The translations under genes and the position numbers were made by a program. Below are positions 1 through 7,583 of a DNA stretch of 64,000 nt, piece after piece. A model generated the notes under the pieces. The model ran no database searches. It saw nothing but the letters and a program-made list of their open reading frames with translations, and was not told where the DNA came from. Each line of letters starts with the position of its first letter. Position 1 is the first letter of the stretch. The DNA is from Congeria kusceri. Its lineage: Eukaryota > Mollusca > Bivalvia > Myida > Dreissenidae. The stretch is taken from the NCBI GenBank assembly GCA_027627225.1, contig CM051034.1:12678261-12742260 (forward strand), written 5' to 3'.

Positions 1-43
1 TGTTGTCGAGTTTTCGATTGATCTATGAAGTAAAACTGTGCCC

Positions 44-144
44 TTATATACCGAAATGATGTGGTTTCTCGAAAGTTCTTGTGAATGACTAAAACAATTT
101 AGCTACACGTGTTCTAGATGTTAGTAAACATATCTAGAACCTTC
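44..144 (-). promoter_or_regulatory. Heat-shock promoter of a gene left of the window
   Basis: On the minus strand the TATATAA box is at 44-50. Fifteen bp upstream of it is a perfect three-site heat shock element, TTCTCGAAAGTTC (66-78), which fits the TTCnnGAAnnTTC binding pattern of heat shock factor. A second, imperfect element at 112-144 includes GAACCTTC and is embedded in a palindrome (GTTCTAGAT at 111-119, ATCTAGAAC at 132-140). A CCAAT box (192-196) and a CACGTCA motif resembling a CRE/ATF site (202-208) lie farther upstream. The transcription start is expected about 30 bp from the TATA box, near base 15. The gene it drives lies before base 1. Confidence 0.8.
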
Positions 145-881
145 TGTGCGCATGTGTCAAAGTTATATTTAGACATGTAGCGGCTTTCTAACCAATCATT
201 TCACGTCATCACAGTTTTCAACTGCACTCTGGGTACACAGGCGTTTCTAAAAATAAATCTTATAAATTCCGGAGATAGTCGATGTATTACGATTGTTTTC
301 GACTGTAATATCGTGTATGTTCGTGAATATTCGGTGGGATGTCTAAAATGCGGATCCTGGTGGCGGTAATGAAATAGTGATACGTATACGGAACGGTTAT
401 ACTTTGTTGTATTGATTAATAACTTTTTGTTATATTTACATCATCATCATTACAGGCATTAGATGCTATTAGCAAAAATCATACAAATGTAATTTCTAAT
501 GACAAATAATCAAGAGATTAGGAAATATAACTCCTTTTCTGGCACTTTTTTTTTTTCGCTGTCCAATACATACCCATTACACTGCTCTAGTAGGATATCA
601 CATACATTTGTTGTTGTTGTTTTTCCGTTTGAACGTCTCTGGATATTAGCATCGAGAAATGTACACACGGAATGGTATCGAATTTTCGTACAGACTAAAA
701 GCTAAACAGACATCTATTAAAGGGACATATCGATGGTATTTCCCATGAATATAGACACATATTACAACAAGACATATTCCTATTTTTGTCGAAGATATTT
801 TTTTTCTAGTAGCTATAAGATATTGATGGAATTGTTAAGAAATATACCGGTATTCAAAGCCCCCATTTTTTTTGATACACT

Positions 882-956
882 GTTGCAGATGGATTCGAAC
901 GCACGCCTACAAAACCGGTGGGATTAAGCCGTTAAAGTCGGCTGAATAGTTGCAAC
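882..956 (-). other. Degenerate tRNA-like sequence (tRNA pseudogene or SINE head)
   Basis: Read on the minus strand, this 75-nt stretch starts GTTGCAA and ends CTGCAAC, which pair at six of seven positions like an acceptor stem. It holds GTTCGAATCC, a near-perfect B box and T loop, and a GCCGACTTTAACGGC arm resembling the D arm/A box of Ser or Leu tRNAs. The T stem does not pair and there is no acceptable anticodon arm, so a working tRNA is unlikely. It recurs in each unit, starting at 8321, 15760, 23198, 30600, 38039, 45477, 52915 and 60354. Confidence 0.4.
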
Positions 957-1432
957 CTCATTGTACAATCTGAAAGTATGTATTGTTAAACGTATTTAAA
1001 TGAACAGTAAATATCTTACATGAACTCGATGAATCATCGTCGTATAGTAGAAGATTAAACAAATTATAGCGCTGATCAGATCTGGGCATATTCATTGCGT
1101 TGTTGAGCCAATATGCAACATTGTGGTTGTGCACTATATGCAGTTAATGAGTTCGGGGTCTATGTTAAATTCATATACTCTGTAGATAAGATTTTTTGCC
1201 AAAATTGAAGCGACTAATATTATATTATCACAGACAAGTGTGTGACGAAATGGCACTGGACTATTAATCAGTGGAGATCGAGTGTACCACAAATCACCAG
1301 CAAGTTTAGATTCGCGACAGTTGAAACTGTTCATTAGCGATTTGTCTGCACAGAGATTGAAATTTGTGGCAGTAACGAGGCACTTAGTTAGTATTAAAGA
1401 TTTGTACCTGATCGACTGCCAACTATATAGGA

Positions 1433-1652
1433 GGCGTGTCGTGGGAAAACCGGGCTTAATGCAGTCCGCACAGTCTAATCCGGGACGACACTTTCCGCTT
1501 TTATGGTATTTTCTGTTTCAAGGAAGTCTCTACTAAACATAAATCCACTGTAGGCGGAAAGTGCCGTCCCGAATTAGTCTGTGCGGACTGCACAGGCTTA
1601 TCCGGGACGACACTACGCATATGCATTCAGCCGGGTTTTCCCACTACACGCC
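1433..1652. mobile_element. Palindromic MITE-like element 1, unit 1
   Basis: A 220-bp element with 30-bp terminal inverted repeats (GGCGTGT.GTGGGAAAACC type, three mismatches). Inside, a 35-bp segment is inverted against a second copy (three mismatches), and that copy is itself half of a further inverted pair, so the whole element can fold into nested hairpins. There is no coding capacity, so any movement would depend on an outside enzyme. No clear target-site duplication was found. The GTCGTCCCGGATTAGCC-like core is the part I associate with bivalve repeats. Confidence 0.75.
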
Positions 1653-1998
1653 ACATACGGATTTTTCAGGCCTTTGTGCTTACGAATCCAAAACATTTGG
1701 ACGAAATAAGCCAAAACACAAGTAGACGCGTTGTTATATTGTAGGTTGATGACTTAAAGGAACGTACGACACATTAAAGGAAATGACAACACTACAACCA
1801 CGCAGTGAAACTATTACATCAGCGCGAGTATTATATAAATACACCTGTATCCGCCATGCACGTGGTGTACGTGTGTGCAAAATGCTCGAAGGGGCAGTTG
1901 TATTATAGTATGTTTTGACGATAGTAAAATGTCAAGTCGGTGAACATAATACGAATACCCCCCACCTATTGTTAAAGGACTTATTTCCATTCATCAAA

Positions 1999-2060
1999 TA
2001 TCACAAACATTACCACATGCTCGTTTGAGTATCACAAATATTACCACGTGCTCTTTTGTA
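1999..2060. repeat. 31-bp direct repeat, two copies
   Basis: TATCACAAACATTACCAC-type sequence at 1999-2029 is followed directly by a slightly diverged copy at 2030-2060. It recurs at the same offset in all nine units. Confidence 0.7.
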
Positions 2061-2269
2061 TGAAATAGTTTAACCTATAAACACGTGATATCCAAGTTCA
2101 ATGATCGGATAATATTGCATATTATTTGAATATGACTGACATATGTGGTAGCATCTATATAAGTCGCTGATCTCAGTGCGGTGAATATGCATCAGAAACA
2201 TAACACAAGGGTGGAAATCGATGGCACACGGATGTAACTTATAGACATTTGTTTACCGTACACGCATTC

Positions 2270-2296
2270 CACGTAATTCCAACATTGGAATACGTG
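2270..2296. repeat. Short inverted repeat (hairpin)
   Basis: CACGTAATTCCAA is followed by its near-reverse complement TTGGAATACGTG with a two-base loop and one bulged A. Present in every unit; function unknown. Confidence 0.55.
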
Positions 2297-2502
2297 TGCG
2301 TCTGAAACCAACCTTCTAAACGAATAATTTGTATTTATATATATACATCATATATACATTATGCTGCACGTCTCAGTATGTGTATGTAAATGTGCAGTGT
2401 GATTATATAAATGCAGCTCCATTATTCTGTTAAGTCATGAAACTGGTTTGGTTTCTTTCGAGGTACGTTGGATGTGTCACTACTATAAGAACGCAAACAT
2501 TT

Positions 2503-2862
2503 GCGCTTTGTTCCGGTTAGACAGTATTTAAGAATGATGCGCTTTTTTCCGGTTAGACAGCATTTAAGAATGATGCGCTTTGTTCCGGTTAGACAGCGTT
2601 TAAGAATGATGCGCTTTGTTCCGGTTAGACAGCATTTAAGAATGATGCGCTTTGTTCCACTCAGACAGCATTTAACAATGATGCGCTGTGTTCCAGTTAG
2701 ACAGCATTTAAGAATGATGCGCTTTCTTCCGGTTAGACAGCATTTAAGAATGATGCGCTTTGTTCCACTCAGACAGCATTTAAGAATGATGCGCTTTGTT
2801 CCAGTTAGACAGCATGTAAGAATGATGCGCTTTGTTCCGGTTAGACAGCATTTAAGAATGAT
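2503..2862. repeat. Minisatellite, ten 36-bp repeats, unit 1
   Basis: Ten direct repeats of a 36-bp unit that begins GCGCTTTGTTCCGGTTAGAC and ends AAGAATGAT. The GTTCCGGTT segment varies among repeats (CCGG, CCAC, CCAG), and a final partial GCGC merges into CAAAGCGC, an inverted copy of the repeat start. Because 36 is a multiple of three and the repeat lacks stops in two frames, it produces long open frames on both strands (12-residue repeats). I regard these as by-products. There are no spacers, so this is not CRISPR. Confidence 0.95.
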
Positions 2863-3665
2863 GCGCAAAGCGCATTGGTGTGACTTATAACATAGAGATG
2901 CAGACAATAACACAAAGCAGAATTAGAACTATAGGTAAAATGCCCACTTATTACGATTTTGCGCTCATTTAGCACATCACCTGTGATCTCGTTTCAACTT
3001 AGATATTGTATTTGTCTTTCTACAAAATTGTGAGTAACTAGAGCACAGAAACATGTGTGATTGTTTTATTCAAACACATTAGCCACTAAAATATATCACA
3101 GCAAATAATAATATACATACATATATCTCCAAAGCCATAATTTGGGTTTGATGAAGCTAAAAAAAACAGAAAACAATCACAAGCCTTGGTCACCAACAGA
3201 ATAATGAAATCTGAAAATTATGCAAGTATTAAAGTTATACATAATTATGGTACTTGTTATCCTTTGTACTGTTCTATAAAAATTCCATTTTTTCCAAATC
3301 AAACCTGTGCAAGCACCTTACAAAGCAACCAACATGGGTGCATAGCAAACAACAAATAACTTGATATTTCTGACTGTGAGGCTTCGCTTTACATTTTCTG
3401 TTCGGTTTTAATCAAGTGCCATATATAATGATATATCCCATGAAATTATCAATAGCCACACAATTAGTGATTACTGGATATTACCAATATACATTTTGTT
3501 ATGATCATAGATATTTAAAAATTCCACAGTAGGACTTCATAAACATAAAATATTGTTAAAATGATTGTTCATAATTAAAAAAAAACACAACTTCATCAGT
3601 TATAAGTCAGATTCTTCTAACATCTTCTTTAAATTTAATACCAAGTAAAGTTAGCACATTGTATA

Positions 3666-3970
3666 AGGCGTAGAAAACATATGTTTGTTTCAGGCTACCC
3701 AACCTAGCCTAAAAAAAGCCCCGACCCTAGAACATTTAATTGGGTTTGCCAGATTGACTTTTGTTTTATTGACCTTTTTCAAAAAGTAAATGTGTTTTTG
3801 ATAGTATCCACTTACAAACAATGTTTAAGAATGTTACTGATATGTTTTGAATATTTATTCAGTTTTAGAATCTTGAAGTTGACCATTTACAAAAAAAAAA
3901 AGATCCCGACCTACCTACCCTAATTTTTATGGGCATGTAACCTGAAACAAACATATTTTTTGTTACGCCT
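3666..3970. mobile_element. Inverted-repeat element with TATGTTTGTTTCAGG arms, unit 1
   Basis: About 305 bp bounded by AGGCGTA (3666-3672) and TACGCCT (3964-3970). The arms extend inward about 65 bp with matches such as TATGTTTGTTTCAGG and a CCCGACC stretch. The AT-rich middle has no coding capacity. It looks like a non-autonomous transposable element unrelated to the palindromic elements 1 and 2. No target-site duplication was evident. Class A form: CCTAGCC at the left arm and AAAGATCCCG at the right. Confidence 0.6.
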
Positions 3971-4587
3971 AAGGGAACTCATGCAAATAATTGTCACATA
4001 GAACACATGAAAACAATAGTATTTATTCTGATTGGTGTTCTGAACTATCTGACGTATTTGTCCACTACTAAAATGCTGTAATCTGCACATGAACCACTTT
4101 AAATTACATTGCTGACAGCTTAGATTCATATCACAGGTCCAACAAAATTTTGACCATAATACATCATGACCTTTTTATCATTCATGAACTCAGGACAAGT
4201 GTTGTCTTTAATATAAAACTAACAAAGACTTATTGACAACTCGGACCATTTTAAAAGACTTCAAAATCAAATTTGCAGACCTCTCTGAAAAATGCGCCAA
4301 CTCTTATTTCTAGCAGCTTTTTTTGACATATCTGACTACCGGCTCAAATAATGCTTAGTGGTTACAGAGCATATAAATTAATGGCCACCATTCTCACCTT
4401 CTAGCCATTTTTACTTCAGCAATTTTGCTTTCCTGCAATTTTTTTTTTTTCGTCAAAACAATTACTTATTTACTAGAATTTTCATTACACTTCTTAACTT
4501 TTTTTCTTACACTTTTGGTTAATTTCCTTGATTTTTTCCCCGAAAACTGTCAAATTCCCTGATTTTTTCAGTGCGGAGAATTTATTT

Positions 4588-4877
4588 GAGGCGTGTCGTT
4601 GGAAAACCGGACTTAATGCATGTGCGTGAAGTGTCGTCCCGGATTAGCCTGTGCATTCCGCATAGGCTAATCCGGGATGGCACTTTCCGCCTACAGTGGA
4701 TTTATGTTTAGAAGAGACCTCCTTGAAACAGAAAATACCATAACAGCAGGAAGTGTCGTCCCGGATTAGCCTTGAAACCCTTGAAACAGAAAGTACCATA
4801 AAAGCGGAAAGAGTCGTCCCGAATCAACCTCTGCGGACTGCACATGCATTAAGCCCCAGTTTCGCACGACAAGCCTC
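4588..4877. mobile_element. Palindromic MITE-like element 2, unit 1
   Basis: Same family as the element at 1433-1652 but in the opposite orientation and longer. Its ends are GAGGCGTGTCG and the inverted CGACAAGCCTC. The CTTGAAACAGAAA.TACCATAA segment and the following GTCGTCCCG core occur twice (near 4721 and 4779), evidence of an internal partial duplication. ATTT stands on both sides (4584-4587 and 4878-4881), a possible 4-bp target-site duplication. No coding capacity. Confidence 0.72.
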
Positions 4878-4953
4878 ATTTGTTTACCCATTTTGCATAT
4901 TCGGGGTTGACGTGCAGACGCCGGAAGTGCTAATACTTCGATCATGGCTCGAA

Positions 4954-5010
4954 CGTATATATAGAGATCTATTGACAAATATTTATTAATAGATCTTTTG
5001 TATATATACG
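4954..5010. repeat. 57-bp imperfect hairpin
   Basis: CGTATATATA at the left (4954-4963) is inverted as TATATATACG at the right (5001-5010), with AGATCTATT and AATAGATCT pairing inside and an AT-rich loop. It can form a long stem or cruciform. Present at the same offset in the eight units where the region is visible. Confidence 0.6.
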
Positions 5011-5124
5011 ACCTCCCTATCTGTTACGCTTGCCACTCTACCAAACAGACTTAACGTAAAATACATAAAGTGTATTGCTAGATCTATGTACGATCGGATC
5101 ACGTGTTTTCAAAAATACCAACGA

Positions 5125-5143
5125 AAAGCGTTATAAACGCTTT
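5125..5143. repeat. Perfect 8-bp stem hairpin
   Basis: AAAGCGTT and AACGCTTT flank a three-base loop. No T run follows and no gene adjoins it, so its role is unknown. Present in each complete unit. Confidence 0.5.
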
Positions 5144-5626
5144 ATACAATAATTCATTTCAGTTGGCGTTTTTTGCTGCACATTGATAAGTGACTTTATG
5201 TCCAAAAAAGTTCTGCGTGATGGGTTTTATTTCGCTTCTTTACATACTAGTTAATGTACTTATAGTTTACTTCTGTATTTGGAATCTGTGACAACAATTC
5301 GGAAATGGTCAATTTGCTAATCTGTGAATATGTAATTTAAACTGAAATATCTCTGAAACATATCTGCATTTGCACCATGATATGTTTTATGTCTGAGTTT
5401 CATTTCTTGTCGTCTTCGGCATGTGGATTCTAATAAAGTTGGTTCCCATTGTAAGAAAAGTCAAACAGCCGTTTTAATTTTAACATTAAACGCATGGATG
5501 TTGCAACCACAAAATTGCGTTCTGCATTACATGCGCGAATACAGGATTTTGGTTGGCAGGAGCGGCACAAAAATATCTTATAGTTATTAATACTACCACG
5601 TTACATAATGTATTTTGCAAAACATC

Positions 5627-5671
5627 GATAGTTAGATTGCCGGAAATTTGATAGTTAGATTGCCGGAAATA
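5627..5671. repeat. 23-bp direct repeat, two copies
   Basis: GATAGTTAGATTGCCGGAAA occurs at 5627 and again at 5650, directly adjoining. Present in each complete unit. Confidence 0.7.
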
Positions 5672-5839
5672 TTAGCTAAAAAGGATGTTCTTAACGGGTA
5701 CAAGGATTCTGGGTAACACGGAGAATTACTATCAGAAATGGATTGATAGCACTTAAAGATTCCATGTTCATAAATCGATACCGTGTACAACCTTACCAAA
5801 ATTATTTCGTCGGGATAATGGAAAGAGAAAATTTGACTG

Positions 5840-5864
5840 TTTATTAAGTTTTATTTTCAATAAA
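5840..5864. terminator. Poly(A) signals, possibly for both strands
   Basis: AATAAA occurs twice on the minus strand (5840-5845 and 5850-5855), about 350 bp past the stop codon of copy 1, which suggests a 3' UTR of roughly 370 nt. A plus-strand AATAAA (5859-5864) adjoins them, so the segment could also end transcripts from the other side, although no plus-strand gene is recognised. The same cluster lies downstream of the other genes, with minus-strand signals at 13279, 20718, 28156, 35558, 42996, 50434 and 57873. Confidence 0.5.
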
Positions 5865-6203
5865 AATGTGCCATTCATTCTATAGCCATACACACTAGAA
5901 AAATGCTTCTATTAAATGCGATGTTATAATCTAAACAGTAAACATCTAGTTACAGGAATAGTTATACACAATACAATACGTAATTCCTGAACGTACAGTT
6001 TTGCAATGTAATCAAACAAATATCATCAAAACGCCAAAAATGAACATTTTACTCGATTATTATATAGAAACAGTTTAGTTTAACATATTTTCAATCCCAC
6101 AAAATGACCTAACATAAACACAATGTCAGCACTTGTATCAGGACTTTCATTGCAGTTTGTATTAAATTTCATTATAAACAAATACTGTACATCATTGTAG
6201 AAG

Positions 6204-7334
6204 TTACTGCACAATAGGAATGTCACGTGTCATCTGATCCGCGGTCAGTGGAACGCTTATCACCAGCGTCCCGTCGTCCTTGATCGAAGCCTTAGCACTT
6301 CCGGCGTCTGCACGTGCCGGAAGTCGGAACTGGCGTCTGATTTCTACGTCTCGGAGAACCCCGTCCTCTTCGGTTTTCTTGGTGGCATGAACGTGCAGAA
6401 ACCCGTCTGTCGCCCGAATAGAAATATTTTCAACTGGAACGGATTCCATGTTGAGCTGAACCCGGTAATGCTTTTTTCCGTCAATATCAACGACGTCGTT
6501 GACGTCAAAGACCGGTTGCTCGGTTTTGTCTTCTTTAGCGGTGTCTTGATCCGCTGGCTCGACCTGTTCACAGTCGGGTTTCTCGTGCGTGTCTTCTTCC
6601 AAGACTACGAAATCAGCCGATGGTGCGGGACTCGGACTGCGGCTATTTTGCGAACTGTGTACCGGCGAACCCGAAAGAGACCTGACTATCTTTTCTGATG
6701 TTGGCGTTAATATTTCGGCACTGTTTGATTCGCCACTTTTCTCCGTCGGGGTTTCCATTGTATGTACACATGTCTTTTCTTCTGGCTTGCAGCTTTCATC
6801 ACGTGTGCAGCAAGTTTCTTTCTGTTCGCAGCATCGTTCTTGTCCTACCTTGCAATTCCGTGCTTTTTGCACTTGGTCGTCATTCTTTCCATATGGACCT
6901 TTGACTACGAAATGGCCACCGGGTGACATGAAACAACTTATATTCTTTGAGTCGATGTCAGCTGGTATCTTCACACGCCTAACACGCTCGATGACATCAT
7001 AATTGTCGCCATCACGCTGTTCGCGTTTAGCGCTCACTGTCAGCATCCCATTGTCTATTTTAACGCCCAAGTCTTTTGGGTGAAATCCGGTGAAATCTAG
7101 CTTTTGTACCCAGGGTAGCCTCTTCCGCTGCTGAAACATACATGGAAAAAACAGCGTCGCTTCAGGTTCCGCAATGTAGCAACTCTGTGTGCGTCGACAC
7201 ATCGGAGATAGTGCTGTGCCGTCAAACAATTCCGCCACTAGACAATCTAACATGGACCCGTTATGAGCACCGGCGGCATGACACGGGTGTCCCACTGGCA
7301 TGGTCACCAACATTGGCCGTGAAAATAAACCCAT
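6204..7334 (-). CDS. Small heat shock protein with two alpha-crystallin domains, copy 1
   Basis: A predicted ATP-independent chaperone that binds unfolding proteins in the cytoplasm or nucleus; no signal peptide or membrane segment is seen. The 376 residues comprise an N-terminal region (1-73), alpha-crystallin domain 1 (about 74-148, ending in a PGGHFVVKGP strand), a cysteine ladder (161-195), a Ser/Pro-rich linker (about 200-245), an acidic stretch (246-285), alpha-crystallin domain 2 (about 284-364, with RRQFRLP and DGTLVISVP) and a terminal IPI motif (372-374), which in this family docks onto a neighbouring domain during oligomer assembly. Single-domain relatives are usually 150-250 residues. 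Two-domain chains are known in flatworms (Tsp36 and p40 types). The start is supported by A at -3 and G at +4. No intron is evident. This copy has Ile127. The promoter lies at 7483-7583. Confidence 0.93.
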   Translation of the reverse strand: MGLFSRPMLVTMPVGHPCHAAGAHNGSMLDCLVAELFDGTALSPMCRRTQSCYIAEPEATLFFPCMFQQRKRLPWVQKLDFTGFHPKDLGVKIDNGMLTVSAKREQRDGDNYDVIERVRRVKIPADIDSKNISCFMSPGGHFVVKGPYGKNDDQVQKARNCKVGQERCCEQKETCCTRDESCKPEEKTCVHTMETPTEKSGESNSAEILTPTSEKIVRSLSGSPVHSSQNSRSPSPAPSADFVVLEEDTHEKPDCEQVEPADQDTAKEDKTEQPVFDVNDVVDIDGKKHYRVQLNMESVPVENISIRATDGFLHVHATKKTEEDGVLRDVEIRRQFRLPARADAGSAKASIKDDGTLVISVPLTADQMTRDIPIVQ

Positions 7335-7482
7335 TGTTTCTGTACGTAATTTAATATATTCAAATATACGCAGTCGTATTAAATATAAAAGTGTAACTGA
7401 TTTGCTGTTGTCGTGTTGCTTTCTTCTGTATCTTGTCTCTGTTGTCGAGTTTTCGATTGATCTATGAAGTAAAACTGTGCCC

Positions 7483-7583
7483 TTATATACCGAAATGATG
7501 TGGTTTCTCGAAAGTTCTTGTGAATGACTAAAACAATTTAGCTACACGTGTTCTAGATGTTAGTAAACATATCTAGAACCTTC
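7483..7583 (-). promoter_or_regulatory. Heat-shock promoter of copy 1
   Basis: TATA box 7483-7489, perfect three-site heat shock element 7505-7517, second palindromic element 7551-7583. The TATA box is 148 bp from the ATG at 7334, which implies a 5' UTR of about 120 nt. Close TATA-to-element spacing is typical of strongly inducible heat shock genes. Confidence 0.82.

Larger units (their letters stand above)
1..7439. repeat. Tandem repeat unit 1 (7439 bp), variant class A
   Basis: The first base matches base 7440 and the sequence then repeats in full. Offset map, valid for all units: 1-430 promoter and upstream DNA; 431-881 no gene seen, short TTG and T runs; 882-956 tRNA-like; 957-1432 nothing recognisable; 1433-1652 palindromic element 1; 1653-2502 short direct repeat and small hairpin only; 2503-2862 minisatellite; 2863-3665 AT-rich, nothing recognised; 3666-3970 inverted-repeat element; 3971-4587 T-rich, nothing recognised; 4588-4877 palindromic element 2; 4954-5010 hairpin; 5011-5839 small repeats only; 5840-6203 predicted 3' UTR; 6204-7334 gene; 7335-7439 5' UTR. 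Class A markers seen here include A at 2916, A at 3486, the CCTAGCC form near 3700, GACGTA near 4051 and Ile127 in the protein. The unit boundary is arbitrary. Confidence 0.97.

Noticed and set aside
499..927. Open frames of 68 and 64 residues upstream of the tRNA-like sequence
   Set aside because: Short, low-complexity composition, no promoter or recognisable family. Conservation between units only reflects recent duplication.
1282..1536. 84-residue open frame
   Set aside because: Its last third runs through palindromic element 1, so it is a by-product of a repeat, with no other support.
1832..1918. TATATAAA followed by CCGCCATGC and a 20-codon open frame
   Set aside because: The ATG at 1856 is only 24 bp from the TATA box, so transcription would be expected to begin past it, and the frame stops after 20 codons.
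2156..2185. TATATAA with a nearby TCAGTG as a possible core promoter
   Set aside because: The spacing is about 20 bp, shorter than the usual 30, and no gene follows on either strand.
2503..2862. CRISPR-like array of 36-bp repeats
   Set aside because: The repeats abut with no spacers and the sequence is eukaryotic, so it is a minisatellite.
3920..4129. 69-residue minus-strand open frame
   Set aside because: It starts in AT-rich DNA and ends inside the 305-bp repeat element; no family features.
4753..4989. Open frames of 78 and 70 residues on opposite strands
   Set aside because: Both are read through palindromic element 2 and the hairpin; no protein family is recognisable.
6589..7002. 137-residue open frame on the plus strand inside the chaperone gene (and similar plus- or minus-strand frames at 6387, 6698, 7142 and 6344)
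   Set aside because: They lie opposite or out of frame with a well-supported gene, show no recognisable domain, and change only as the real gene changes.
7335..7350. Splice acceptor just before the start codon (TACAG on the minus strand)
   Set aside because: No pyrimidine tract precedes it, and the TATA box and heat shock element lie at a sensible distance for an intronless gene.
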